NCBI GenBank assembly: GCA_025934715.1
Contig: JAICWR010000007.1
Span: forward strand, 1 to 33,476
Reading direction: 5' to 3'
Length of the DNA stretch: 33,476 nucleotides
DNA from: Candidatus Saccharimonadota bacterium
GTDB taxonomy: Bacteria; Patescibacteriota; Saccharimonadia; Saccharimonadales; UBA10212
Under the pieces are notes generated by a model. That model made no database searches. It saw nothing but the letters and a program-made list of their open reading frames with translations, and was not told where the DNA came from. This document shows positions 15,797-23,337 of this stretch, piece after piece (positions within the stretch are counted from its first letter, which is position 1; every line of letters starts with the position of its first letter). The translations under genes were made by a program, and so were the position numbers.

Positions 15797-17557
15797 TTAC
15801 GGGGTTGTCTGTTTGATCAAACGGTTGAGTTTATCGACTTTCCCAAGCAGTTTCTGGATGTCTTTTTCGGATTTGGCCTGTTCCATGGACTCGGCCAGCT
15901 GGTGTTTTTGGATTTTGACATACCGGTCTATCAGCCGGCGTTTGAGGCTCACGGCCTGTTCTTCCAGGTCATTCAGGGGTAAGTCCTGATAAATTTCCTC
16001 AAACTGTAACATTAGAATTTTAACATATTCTCCATAAGGTTGCAACTGTTCGGCCACCTTAGGATCGCCCTTAAAGTCTGGCTGTTGCTGCATGAACTCA
16101 AAAACTTTCCGTCGCGGGTCGTCGCTGAAAAATTCCGGCTGGCAGTCCTTGATATACATGCGCAATTTGGGCTGCATCAGGGCGATGGCCAGCAGGTGGT
16201 CCTGCAGGCGTTGATATTCGACCGTGGTTTTATCAAACGCCGTGGTAACGTTTTTGGGACGCCGCAACACGACTTGCGGCGCTGGCTGGTTAGCGAATTT
16301 GGTTTGTATGGCTTCCAGGCTGGTATCCGTTAATTTGGCGATTTCCTTTAGGTAATGCTCCTGCTCGACCGGATCGCGCAGCCGGCGGATAGTTGTCAGG
16401 AGCGCGTCAGTAAAAGTTTTTTTACCGGCAGCGGATTTTAAATCGACTTCGTCTTTATAGCGGTCCATCAGCCAGTCCGGGGCATATTGGGCTTGTTCGA
16501 TGGCCTGGTTCCAAAAATGCACGTCTTTTCTAATTAGCTCATCGGGGTCTTTGGCGTCTGGGTCTTTGATAGAGATTATTTTAAGGGCCACACCGGCTTT
16601 TTGGGCCAGTGGGATGATGCGTTCAGTGGCATCGATGCCGGCCCTGTCGGCGTCAAAGCATAGCCTGATATCACCAGTAAAACGTTTCAACTCCTTTAGG
16701 TGCTGCTCCGTCATCGCGGTTCCGGCGCTGGCCACCACATTGGTGGCGCCGGCCTGCCAGCTGGAAATCACATCCAGGTTGCCTTCCACTACGACCACAA
16801 AGCCGGTTTTGCGAATGGCTTCTTTGGCGAGGTGCAGGCCGAAGACCTGCCGGCTTTTGTCGTAAGTGACAGTCTGAGGCGTGTTGATATATTTGGGCGC
16901 GTTAGGCTCATCTTCCAGCAGCCGGGCTGTAAAGCCGACAATCTGGCCGCGGCTGTCGGCCAGCGGAATCATAATACGGCCGCGGAACATATCGCTGGTG
17001 TGGCCAGTCCGCTGGATTACGACCCCGGCCCGTTTCATTTCATCTGTTGTGAAGCCTTGTTTAGTCAGAAAGTTAGTAAGCGCAAAACCAGTGTTAGGCG
17101 CGTAACCAAGCCGCCACTCTAAAATCGTAGTTTTAGTGAAGCCGCGCTGTTTGGCCAAATACTCATAGGCCGGTTTATTAACTGTCAGCTGCTTTTGGTA
17201 GAACTTAGCGGCCAGCTCCAGCACTTCCAGCGCCCGGTTCTTGAGTTTGGCACTGGTGCCGGGCTTAGTACTGCGGAACTGGTCCAGATCAACCCCAGCC
17301 TTGCGGGCCAGATGTTCTAGCGCGCCCTTAAAATCCAGCCCTTCCATTTCCATAACAAAGGTGAACATATCGCCGCCCTTACCGCTGGAAAAGTCGTGCC
17401 ATATCTGTTTTTCAGGGCTGACAATAAAACTGGGAGTTTTTTCATTAGTCCACGGGCTCAAACCCTTAAAGTTCCGGCCAGTCCGCTTCAATTGAACATA
17501 CTCGGATATCACATCCTCAATATTCAACCGGCTTTTAACCTCCGCTACCGCATCCAT
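15797..17557 (-). CDS. dnaG: DNA primase lacking zinc-ribbon ligands
   Basis: Primase that makes RNA primers at the replication fork; 586 aa from the chosen ATG. The N-terminal CHC2 region keeps its fold signature (NFKGLSPWTNEKTPSF, then KQIWHDFSSGKGGD), but the four zinc ligands are Ser34, Thr37, Asp55 and Ser58 instead of Cys/His/Cys/Cys at exactly the usual spacing. The TOPRIM catalytic core is intact: VVVVEGNLDV (Glu258), LCFDADRAG (Asp302, Asp304) and KDPDE. A C-terminal helicase-binding-like region follows. ATG 17557 is preferred because the protein then begins MDAVAEVKSRLNIEDVI; GTG 17572 would add MESNG. The start lies within an inverted repeat and 4 nt after a leader ORF stop. Confidence 0.95.
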   Translation of the reverse strand: MDAVAEVKSRLNIEDVISEYVQLKRTGRNFKGLSPWTNEKTPSFIVSPEKQIWHDFSSGKGGDMFTFVMEMEGLDFKGALEHLARKAGVDLDQFRSTKPGTSAKLKNRALEVLELAAKFYQKQLTVNKPAYEYLAKQRGFTKTTILEWRLGYAPNTGFALTNFLTKQGFTTDEMKRAGVVIQRTGHTSDMFRGRIMIPLADSRGQIVGFTARLLEDEPNAPKYINTPQTVTYDKSRQVFGLHLAKEAIRKTGFVVVVEGNLDVISSWQAGATNVVASAGTAMTEQHLKELKRFTGDIRLCFDADRAGIDATERIIPLAQKAGVALKIISIKDPDAKDPDELIRKDVHFWNQAIEQAQYAPDWLMDRYKDEVDLKSAAGKKTFTDALLTTIRRLRDPVEQEHYLKEIAKLTDTSLEAIQTKFANQPAPQVVLRRPKNVTTAFDKTTVEYQRLQDHLLAIALMQPKLRMYIKDCQPEFFSDDPRRKVFEFMQQQPDFKGDPKVAEQLQPYGEYVKILMLQFEEIYQDLPLNDLEEQAVSLKRRLIDRYVKIQKHQLAESMEQAKSEKDIQKLLGKVDKLNRLIKQTTP

Positions 17558-17662
17558 CCCGTTAGACTCCACTTAACTTTCGCACCTTTAATAACGTCCG
17601 GAGCTCGGTGCTTACTTCGACGAACACGAAACTTTCAAAACCTCCTTGGAGTCTAACGGGAT
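17556..17662 (-). promoter_or_regulatory. dnaG: Inverted repeat enclosing the dnaG start
   Basis: ATCCCGTTAGACTCCA (17556-17571) and TGGAGTCTAACGGGAT (17647-17662) are perfect 16-bp reverse complements about 75 nt apart. In the mRNA the downstream arm contains the GTG, the leader-ORF stop and the first bases of the dnaG ATG. Pairing would bury the start, and ribosomes on the leader ORF would open it. Confidence 0.6.
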
Positions 17663-17666
17663 CCAT
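17562..17666 (-). CDS. 34-codon leader ORF upstream of dnaG
   Basis: Too short for routine calling. It begins ATG at 17666 and encodes a 34-aa peptide (MDPVRLQGGFESF at the start, LLKVRKLSGV at the end). It ends TAA at 17562-17564, 4 nt before the dnaG ATG. A TAAACT hexamer at 17674-17679 places the predicted transcription start one base before this ATG. A perfect AAGGAGG lies inside the ORF near 17640-17646, upstream of an in-frame GTG, so a shorter 21-codon version is also possible. Peptide function is unknown. The placement suggests translational control of dnaG through the surrounding inverted repeat. It could instead be a gene remnant. Confidence 0.45.
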   Translation of the reverse strand: MDPVRLQGGFESFVFVEVSTELRTLLKVRKLSGV

Positions 17667-17722
17667 ACTTACTAGTTTAAGGCTCCGGGCCCAAAGCCAA
17701 AAGCTTAAGCGACCTGTTTTGC

Positions 17723-17728
17723 TATGAT
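17723..17728 (+). promoter_or_regulatory. Extended -10 of the 17735 Nudix gene, leaderless
   Basis: TGCTATGAT forms an extended -10 whose hexamer ends 7 nt before the ATG at 17735, so transcription should start on the A of the start codon. It is divergent from the dnaG leader promoter 44 bp away. Confidence 0.6.
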
Positions 17729-17734
17729 GAGTTC

Positions 17735-18151
17735 ATGAACCGGCCGGGAGTTGGTGTTGGTGTATTTATTTTTAAAAGCGGTAAATTCTTAATGCTCGAA
17801 CGTCAGGGAGCCCATGGTGCCGGTAGTTGGTCTGTGCCCGGCGGCTGGATGGAATACGGTGAATCATTCGAAGAAACCGCCCGTCGCGAAGTCATGGAAG
17901 AAGTCGGTTTGAAGATTAAGAACATACGCTTTGGCGCGGTTACCAACAATGTCTTCCCCGAAGACAATATCCACTCCGTCACGATTTGGATTTTGAGCGA
18001 TTATGAAAGCGGCGAGCCTAAAGTAGGCGTGCCGGATAAAATCAGCGATTTAAAATGGTGTGATTTCGATTCCCTGCCCCAGTCATTGTTCAAACCGTGG
18101 GACGAGCTGCTGAGCTCCCAGTTTATCGACAAAATCAAAGAATCAGCATAA
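17735..18151 (+). CDS. Nudix hydrolase, NUDT15/MutT-like
   Basis: 138-aa Nudix protein with a perfect box, GGWMEYGESFEETARREV followed by MEEVGL (residues about 36-59). The upstream GSWSVPGG and the GGWMEYGES variant are typical of NUDT15-like and CTP-pyrophosphohydrolase-like members that act on nucleoside di- or triphosphates. The C-terminal strands include DKISDLKWCDFDSLPQSLF. It is leaderless, with a divergent position relative to dnaG. It is the third Nudix gene in this window, adding to the impression that nucleotide clean-up is prominent. Downstream the pilin-like gene follows after 46 nt with its own Shine-Dalgarno. Confidence 0.92.
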   Translation: MNRPGVGVGVFIFKSGKFLMLERQGAHGAGSWSVPGGWMEYGESFEETARREVMEEVGLKIKNIRFGAVTNNVFPEDNIHSVTIWILSDYESGEPKVGVPDKISDLKWCDFDSLPQSLFKPWDELLSSQFIDKIKESA

Positions 18152-18197
18152 GTGGTTTGTGATATATTTAGCTTAAGTTTAACCAAAGGAAAAATTC

Positions 18198-18731
18198 ATG
18201 AAGAGTGGGCAAAAAGGTTTCACAATTGTAGAAACACTACTGTTATTGATTTTATTAGCGATTTTAGGGTTCACGGGCTATTACGTCTATCACAGCCAAA
18301 AACAAACCGACAAAACATTAAAGACTGCATCAAATGAGCAACTAGCAACTCCAGCCAAAAAATCCAGCACAAACAAGCCAGACACTGCCGCAGCAGAAAA
18401 AGAAGTTAATGATTTTTACGCTGCTTACCTCAAGGCTACACAAACTGATGACCAGAACCAATCAAACTCGGGAGCTACAAATGTTGTTGCACAATATGGT
18501 ACTCAGAATTTCATAAATAACTATCCTAAGATCCAAAATCGGGGCTATGATCCTGTTTTTTGTGCGCAAAATATAGTTGAATCAATTTCAGTTTTAGACT
18601 CCAGCGTTAATCCGTCAGGCAGTGTAACGGTTAATATTTCACGACAAGGCTACGGAGATACAAGTACTAAGCATCCTTCAGTAACTATAGTAGGTAGTAA
18701 AATCGACTCTATTTCATGCCCTACACCTTAG
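18198..18731 (+). CDS. Type IV pilin-like protein
   Basis: 177-aa protein with a class III signal: MKSGQKG followed by FTIVETLLLLILLAILGFTG. Cleavage is expected after Gly7, leaving an N-terminal Phe and Glu at mature position +5, the hallmark of type IV pilins and pseudopilins. The hydrophobic helix (residues 8-29) is followed by a lysine/threonine-rich linker and a globular domain with two cysteines (FCAQN and SISCPTP) that could close a disulfide loop. Patescibacteria use type IV pili for attachment, motility and DNA uptake. No assembly gene is nearby, so whether it is a major or minor pilin is unknown. AAAGGA lies about 9 nt before the ATG. Confidence 0.85.
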   Translation: MKSGQKGFTIVETLLLLILLAILGFTGYYVYHSQKQTDKTLKTASNEQLATPAKKSSTNKPDTAAAEKEVNDFYAAYLKATQTDDQNQSNSGATNVVAQYGTQNFINNYPKIQNRGYDPVFCAQNIVESISVLDSSVNPSGSVTVNISRQGYGDTSTKHPSVTIVGSKIDSISCPTP

Positions 18732-18749
18732 TTCCTGACCCTTCTCCTA

Positions 18750-18755
18750 TATAAT
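18750..18755 (+). promoter_or_regulatory. -10 of the 18763 membrane-protein gene
   Basis: TATAAT; the predicted start is 18762, one base before the ATG at 18763. This argues against a GTG at 18757, which would lie upstream of the transcription start. Confidence 0.6.
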
Positions 18756-18762
18756 TGTGCTT

Positions 18763-19365
18763 ATGCCTCCCAAGAGTCCGAATCCGGATTTCGATTTTAT
18801 GCTTAAAGACCAGCCGCCAGCCCGGCGCGGCCTGCCGCTGCCTAGCCTTAACCTGCCCCGGCCCCTAAAAATAGTTTTGTGGGCAGTAGGCGGTATAGTC
18901 CTGCTGATTATCATCGTTTCTGCTTTCTCGGGACGCAGTAGCGGCAGCACAACTGCTATCGCAGGTGCGCTGGCGCGCGGCCAGGAAACGCTCAGAGTGA
19001 CCGCTCTGGTGCAGCAGCTCCAGCTGCAAGACCCCCAGACCCAAGGTTTAGCAGCCACGGTAAGCAATTCTTTGACCAGCGACCAGATCCAGCTCAAAAA
19101 TTATTTGGCACGCAATCACGATAAGGTCAGCCCAGCCCAACTGGCGGCCGACACAGATAGCACCACGGACGCCAGCATGCAGTCAGCTTCACAGAACAAC
19201 GGCTTAGATGACGCTTATGTCAGTTATTTGCGCTCCAGCCTTGGCAAGTACGAACAGGATCTGCAAAACGCCTACAAACTAGCCGGGCCGAACGGCAAGA
19301 GACTGCTTAGCGCCGATTTTGACAGCGCCCAGACACTTTTATCGTCACCCCCGATTAAGTCTTAG
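18763..19365 (+). CDS. Hypothetical single-pass membrane protein, about 200 aa
   Basis: A proline-rich cytoplasmic N-terminus (MPPKSPNPDFDFMLKDQPPA) is followed by one membrane helix (IVLWAVGGIVLLIIIVSAF). An extracytoplasmic, glutamine/serine-rich helical domain follows, with segments such as TLRVTALVQQLQLQDPQTQG and LRSSLGKYEQDLQNAYKLAG that could form a coiled coil. No enzymatic motif is present. Its last 11 nt overlap the convergent YjbR-like gene. It could be a surface or envelope-structuring protein; nothing more can be said. Confidence 0.78.
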   Translation: MPPKSPNPDFDFMLKDQPPARRGLPLPSLNLPRPLKIVLWAVGGIVLLIIIVSAFSGRSSGSTTAIAGALARGQETLRVTALVQQLQLQDPQTQGLAATVSNSLTSDQIQLKNYLARNHDKVSPAQLAADTDSTTDASMQSASQNNGLDDAYVSYLRSSLGKYEQDLQNAYKLAGPNGKRLLSADFDSAQTLLSSPPIKS

Positions 19366-19675
19366 CCACTAGGTCGTAGCTGTGCTTGATTAAGTCTTTG
19401 ACCTCGTCCCAGCCCAACTGGCCGGTCAGGACAATTGTGTTCCAGTTCTTTTTATTCAAATGATATCCGGGCATGACGGACTCATACTTTTGGCGTAATG
19501 TTTCCGCCAACAATGGCTCGCACTTTAGGCTGATTTGCACCGGCATTTTTTTCTCTGTCACTAGGGCGAACATTTTGTCTTTAACTTTATAAACCGCGGT
19601 GTTTTCACCAAAAGGATAATCCAGCCTGGCATTTGGCATACTTAGAAGATATTCCTCGACCTTTTTGTGAGTCAT
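19355..19675 (-). CDS. MmcQ/YjbR family protein
   Basis: 106-aa protein of the MmcQ/YjbR (CyaY-like fold) family. It has the N-terminal [20 protein letters not shown], the strand pair [20 protein letters not shown], the phrase [20 protein letters not shown] followed by [14 protein letters not shown], and the final [22 protein letters not shown]. This order is characteristic of the family. Members are often annotated as DNA-binding, but biochemical evidence is thin. Its ATG overlaps the stop of msrB by 4 nt, placing it last in an argS-msrB-yjbR operon. Confidence 0.9.
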   Translation of the reverse strand: MTHKKVEEYLLSMPNARLDYPFGENTAVYKVKDKMFALVTEKKMPVQISLKCEPLLAETLRQKYESVMPGYHLNKKNWNTIVLTGQLGWDEVKDLIKHSYDLVAKT

Positions 19676-20079
19676 TTCTTAGCTTTATCTTTTGGGTCGA
19701 AGCCTAGCGCGGCGGAGTTTATGCAAAAGCGCATGCCGGTCGGCTGGTCGGGCGCGTCGTTGAAGACATGGCCCAGGTGGCTACCGCAGTTGGCGCACTG
19801 CACTTCAACCCGGTGCATACCGCCGCTTTTATCTTCAATCAGTCTGGCAGCGTCGCTTTTAGCCACTTCGTAAAAGCTAGGCCAGCCGCTGCCGCTTTCA
19901 AATTTAGTGTCGCTGCTGAACAGCTCTGCGCCGCAGACGGCGCAGGTGTACATGCCGTTTTCGTGATGGTTAAGGAATTTTCCGGTGAATGGCTGCTCGG
20001 TTCCCTTCTCGCGCAGAATATGATACTGCTCGGGCGTCAGTTTCTTTTTTAATTCTTCGTCGGTGTATTGCTTGGCCAT
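19672..20079 (-). CDS. msrB: Peptide-methionine (R)-S-oxide reductase
   Basis: 135-aa MsrB, which repairs methionine-R-sulfoxide in proteins. The structural zinc site is complete: Cys46/Cys49 (CAVC) and Cys95/Cys98 (CANC). GSGWPSF lies at 63-69 and [10 protein letters not shown] at 101-110. The catalytic Cys119 is in [13 protein letters not shown]. There is no signal peptide, so it is cytoplasmic, and it is not fused to MsrA. It starts 1 nt after argS ends and overlaps the yjbR-like gene by 4 nt, so the three are one operon. Oxidative damage repair fits with MutM and the Nudix enzymes nearby. Confidence 0.96.
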   Translation of the reverse strand: MAKQYTDEELKKKLTPEQYHILREKGTEQPFTGKFLNHHENGMYTCAVCGAELFSSDTKFESGSGWPSFYEVAKSDAARLIEDKSGGMHRVEVQCANCGSHLGHVFNDAPDQPTGMRFCINSAALGFDPKDKAKK

Positions 20080-20080
20080 T

Positions 20081-21679
20081 TTAAATCCTTTCCGGGGCTT
20101 CTATATTTAAGATTGCAAGGCCGCTCTTAAGCACTTGGCTGTAATATTTGACGAGATTTAGACGTTGCGCTTGGCGCCCGTCGCCAATGACCCGGTTCTT
20201 TTCATAAAAGCTATTAAAGGCTTGGGCCAGCTCATAAAGATAGGTGCAGATGTGGTGCGGCATCAGCTCGTTAACTGATTTTTCAACCACTTCCGGGTAT
20301 TCGCTGATTTTTCGCGCCAGGCTGCGCTCGCCTTCACTTAGATCAGTTACTTCACTGGCAGTATCGCCGGCTTTAGCCAAAATACTGCAGGCCCGGGCAT
20401 GGGCATACTGCAAGTATGGCCCGCTGTTACCTTCTAAACTGATCGATTCAGCGACGTCGTAAACGATATCCGAACCGAGCCGGTGCTTTAAAAACCCGTA
20501 TTTTATAGCGGCATTACGAACACTGTCGGAATCCTGGCTAAATAGCTTTTCCACCGCCTGCCCGACATCATTTATAAGGTTAAGTGCGCTATAAACCTCA
20601 CCAGTCCGGCTGCTCATTTTGCCGGTGCTCAATGAAACAAAGCCATGATAAAGATGGGTGGTTTTTTCAGCTAGAGGTTTATTGATTTCCGCCAACGCGG
20701 CCAGCATAACTTTGAAATACTCTGCCTGCTCGTGGGCCGTGACGATGATGGACTGGGCGGCATTAGGATAATCTTTGTTTTTCAGCTCGGCCAGCCCCAG
20801 GTCCTTGGTTTCGTAAGTTGGTAATCCTTGCGAAGTTAAAAACACCCTGGTGTGCAAGCCAGCTTTTTCGCCTTCATAAACCACCGCGCCTTCGCTCTCT
20901 TTGAAAACCGTGCCGATATTTTGTTTAACAATTTCTGTCCCCTGCTCCGCCGACTGGCTTTCGAAGTATTGCTTTTCTGGGGAAATACTTAACATGTTAA
21001 GTATTTTATCGAAATGCTCGAAGCTGATTTGCTTTCCCTGCTCATAAAGCCCGTTGATTCCAGTGTCGTCTTTTTTGTAAACATGTCCGTTGATGGCATT
21101 TATTTCTTGCTTGGCCTGCTCGTCCGCTTCGTAAGCTTTAGCGCCGTGGGCGTAAGCGGCGCTGACATCGTCCGTGCCGATTTTTTGCATTCCCCAGATA
21201 GCCTTGGCCACATGCAAGCCGACATCACCGTGGTAGCTAAGGCGCTGGACCTTGGCGCCCCTAGCCTCCAGCAGGCTTGAGATGGCATCACCAGTGACGT
21301 AGCTGTAAACGTGGCCGACATGCATCTCTTTGAAGGGGTTGGGGTCGCCGAACTCGACTAAAAACTCTTGGCCCTGACGGGTTTTTGGCAGGTCGGCGGC
21401 CGACATCGCGGCTCGGGCCAGCACCTCGTCTTTAAGCCGGAAGTTTATAAAGCCCGGCCCGGCGACCTGCACTTCCTGGAGTTCTGATAAGTTCCTTAAC
21501 TCATTTGCCAGCTGTTGGGCTAATTCGCGCGGATTCTTGCTTTGCTCTTTAGCCAGCTGTAAGGCTGCGCTCGTGGCGTAATCGCCAAATTTTTCATCAG
21601 GCCGGGTCAGTCCCGGCTCGACGTCAGCATCAAATAACCTTCTGCAGGCGTCTTTAAGCGCCCGCTTTAACTCCTGCAT
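20081..21679 (-). CDS. argS: Arginyl-tRNA synthetase
   Basis: 532-aa class I synthetase that charges tRNA-Arg, slightly shorter than E. coli ArgS (577). The N-terminal additional domain includes [18 protein letters not shown]. The HIGH signature is HVGH at 120-123 in [20 protein letters not shown]. The KMSKS-like loop is KMSSR at 354-358. The C-terminal DALR anticodon-binding domain includes [20 protein letters not shown] and the final [24 protein letters not shown] is supported by an extended -10 (TGTTATTAT) at leaderless distance, and no Shine-Dalgarno is seen. First gene of argS-msrB-yjbR. Confidence 0.96.
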   Translation of the reverse strand: MQELKRALKDACRRLFDADVEPGLTRPDEKFGDYATSAALQLAKEQSKNPRELAQQLANELRNLSELQEVQVAGPGFINFRLKDEVLARAAMSAADLPKTRQGQEFLVEFGDPNPFKEMHVGHVYSYVTGDAISSLLEARGAKVQRLSYHGDVGLHVAKAIWGMQKIGTDDVSAAYAHGAKAYEADEQAKQEINAINGHVYKKDDTGINGLYEQGKQISFEHFDKILNMLSISPEKQYFESQSAEQGTEIVKQNIGTVFKESEGAVVYEGEKAGLHTRVFLTSQGLPTYETKDLGLAELKNKDYPNAAQSIIVTAHEQAEYFKVMLAALAEINKPLAEKTTHLYHGFVSLSTGKMSSRTGEVYSALNLINDVGQAVEKLFSQDSDSVRNAAIKYGFLKHRLGSDIVYDVAESISLEGNSGPYLQYAHARACSILAKAGDTASEVTDLSEGERSLARKISEYPEVVEKSVNELMPHHICTYLYELAQAFNSFYEKNRVIGDGRQAQRLNLVKYYSQVLKSGLAILNIEAPERI

Positions 21680-21685
21680 TCTCTA

Positions 21686-21691
21686 ATAATA
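21686..21691 (-). promoter_or_regulatory. argS: Extended -10 of argS, leaderless
   Basis: TGT precedes TATTAT on the minus strand; the predicted start is exactly base 21679, the A of the ATG. Confidence 0.6.
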
Positions 21692-21710
21692 ACACCTTAC
21701 GGCATAGGTT

Positions 21711-22394
21711 TTAGCCGTAAAAGATGAGCCATTGGGGACTAGAGATTAGCGACTGCATCCTAAAATCAACGTCCTTGAGCATCTGGGTCCGTTCCTCGGG
21801 CGACGCCGACCATAAATTAAGCGCCATGTAGGGTTCGTGGACATTGAAGCCGCAGGCCGCCAGAGTGCCGTGGTTAAGCGCGTACAAGACTTGGGTCGGC
21901 GTCGCCCGGTAGCGGCCATCGACCTTGAAATAATCAACCGGGTTGCCGGCCGCCGCGACCACCATGGCCTGTTTGCCCCGCAGCATACCGTTTTCGAAAA
22001 TCTTGTCCTTGTCCCAGGCCACGCCCATGGCCAGGACCCGGTCGAACCAGCCCTTTAAAATCGCTGGCACGCTCAGCCACCACAAAGGAGTGATGAACAG
22101 CACGATGTCGGCGTTCTTCAGTTTTTGGATTTCGCCCAGAATATCCGGCGAAAATGACATTTCCAGGTTGGCGGCGTGCCTTTGTTCGAGGCTGTAATTG
22201 AAGTGGCTGCCGCTGATGGTCACGAAATCCCACTTTTGGGCGACAGCCGAAAAACCTTGCCCATATAAGTCGCTGACGACCACAGAGTGGCCTTGCGCTT
22301 CCAGCACCTGGGTGGCCACATTTTTCATGGCCGAGGTGAAACTGGCCGGCTCGTGATGCGCGTAAACTATTAGGACATTCAAGGTAGGGCCCAA
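21711..22394 (-). CDS. NAD(P)H dehydrogenase (quinone)-like flavoprotein
   Basis: 227-aa flavodoxin-fold oxidoreductase of the NQO1/MdaB/KefF group. It starts LNVLIVYAHHEPASFTSAMK, continues with QGHSVVVSDLYGQGF, and has the family phrase ADIVLFITPLWWLSVPAILK followed by GWFDRVLAMGVAWD. AAAGNPVDYF and a CGFNV strand come later. FAD- or FMN-dependent two-electron reduction of quinones or electrophiles is expected. The start is uncertain: TTG at 22394 or TTG at 22382, since the ATG at 22402 is out of frame. It follows the NTF2-like gene by 41 nt, probably in the same operon. A role in detoxification is inferred. Confidence 0.88.
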   Translation of the reverse strand: MGPTLNVLIVYAHHEPASFTSAMKNVATQVLEAQGHSVVVSDLYGQGFSAVAQKWDFVTISGSHFNYSLEQRHAANLEMSFSPDILGEIQKLKNADIVLFITPLWWLSVPAILKGWFDRVLAMGVAWDKDKIFENGMLRGKQAMVVAAAGNPVDYFKVDGRYRATPTQVLYALNHGTLAACGFNVHEPYMALNLWSASPEERTQMLKDVDFRMQSLISSPQWLIFYG

Positions 22395-22436
22395 CGCTTC
22401 ATGAGCCTATTTTAGCTTAAGCTGGTTGAAAAATCT

Positions 22437-22895
22437 TTAGGCAGCGGCGGGCAAACCGATTGGCCTTACAGCCTGGTCCTGCAAGCGGAAAATCATCTGG
22501 CTGATTTTCCAGCTGCCGGTGCTGGTCTTGACCAAGATGTAATCGATGGTTCCGCGAACCGTCCACACGTAGCGGTCGCCGCGGTCGGCCACATAGTGCA
22601 GGTGCTCCACTGATGTGCTGACCTTAGCCCGCCGTGAGCTGACCATCCGTACCGCTGTTTTACGTATAAAGTGCCGTGTCGCGTAAAAGTAGCTGCCGAT
22701 TTCGCGACGCCAGCCGTCAATCAGCCGTTTTTTGGGAATGACCGCCGGCATTTCGCCGCTTAAAGCTTTGTTATCAACATAGGGTTTTTTGACAAAATAA
22801 TCTTCCAGGCGCTCCCACTGCTTGAGGTCCTGTAGCTGGGCCACGCTGCTTACGATTTCTTTTATGACTTCTTTGTCGCTTAGGTTGTCGTTCAT
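22437..22895 (-). CDS. NTF2/SnoaL-like fold protein
   Basis: 152-aa protein with the outline of a cone-shaped NTF2-like domain. A helical start (SDKEVIKEIVSSVAQLQDLK, WERLEDYFVKKPYVDN) precedes a basic helix (LIDGWRREIGSYFYATRHFI) and a long beta sheet (VSTSVEHLHYVADRGDRYVW, then GTIDYILVKTSTGSWKISQM). Such domains are enzymes or ligand-binding modules; here no catalytic Asp/His pair is assigned. A strong Shine-Dalgarno (AAGGAG) precedes the ATG. It pairs with the quinone-reductase-like gene downstream, so a shared small-molecule or redox role is possible. Confidence 0.8.
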   Translation of the reverse strand: MNDNLSDKEVIKEIVSSVAQLQDLKQWERLEDYFVKKPYVDNKALSGEMPAVIPKKRLIDGWRREIGSYFYATRHFIRKTAVRMVSSRRAKVSTSVEHLHYVADRGDRYVWTVRGTIDYILVKTSTGSWKISQMIFRLQDQAVRPIGLPAAA

Positions 22896-23057
22896 TTTAA
22901 GTTCTCCTTCTTCTGGATTTTGGTTTGTAAAAACAGTTTGTCAGGCCTTCCTGAAAATTAGCTAAGAAAGTTGGCCGGCGCGGTAAGAATTGTCACAGCG
23001 TTTATGTTTTCTTAGCCGCTACAGCCATTATACAACCGGCCTTGAACGCCTGAATGT

Positions 23058-23063
23058 TAAAAT
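23058..23063 (+). promoter_or_regulatory. Extended -10 of the tRNA-Ser gene
   Basis: TGTTAAAAT, with the predicted start near 23070, 6 nt before the mature tRNA. The rest of the 22896-23075 gap contains a minus-strand TATAAT (23028-23033) that could serve the NTF2-like gene with a long leader; otherwise I see nothing there. Confidence 0.45.
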
Positions 23064-23075
23064 AACGTCTGTTGC

Positions 23076-23166
23076 GGAGGGGTCGCCTAGTTGGTCTATG
23101 GCGCCGCCTTGGAAAGGCGGTTTACCCGCAAGGGTATCCAGGGTTCGAATCCCTGTCCCTCCGCCA
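23076..23166 (+). tRNA. tRNA-Ser (anticodon GGA)
   Basis: 91-nt class II tRNA. The acceptor 5' arm GGAGGGG pairs with TCCCTCC (last pair G-T), followed by discriminator G and an encoded CCA. The anticodon arm CCGCC-TTGGAAA-GGCGG gives anticodon GGA, reading UCC/UCU serine codons. A long variable arm (ACCC/GGGT stem) and T-arm CAGGG-TTCGAAT-CCCTG are present, as expected for serine tRNAs. Confidence 0.96.
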
Positions 23167-23265
23167 TTTTTGTAGCGGATTTTGCAATCTTTTTTTCTTG
23201 TAGAAATTGTTACTTAAAGAGTAAACTATAGATATAGAGACTTAGGTCCCGAGGGGTACAAAAAC

Positions 23266-23291
23266 AAAAGAGGGGGTATCGCCTCTTTTTT
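23266..23291 (+). terminator. Rho-independent terminator/attenuator before the ABC transporter
   Basis: AAAAGAGG (23266-23273) and CCTCTTTT (23282-23289) form a stem with an 8-nt loop followed by T's. A possible promoter (TATAGA near 23227) begins only about 35 nt upstream, so it could end a short RNA or act as an attenuator for the transporter operon. Confidence 0.65.
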
Positions 23292-23337
23292 AATATTTAA
23301 AATTCACTAACATAACTGCGGAGCAGCTTAGGCAAAC

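Noticed and set aside
22990-23175. 61-aa ORF running through the tRNA-Ser gene
   Set aside because: Overlaps a complete tRNA; the coding appearance is accidental.
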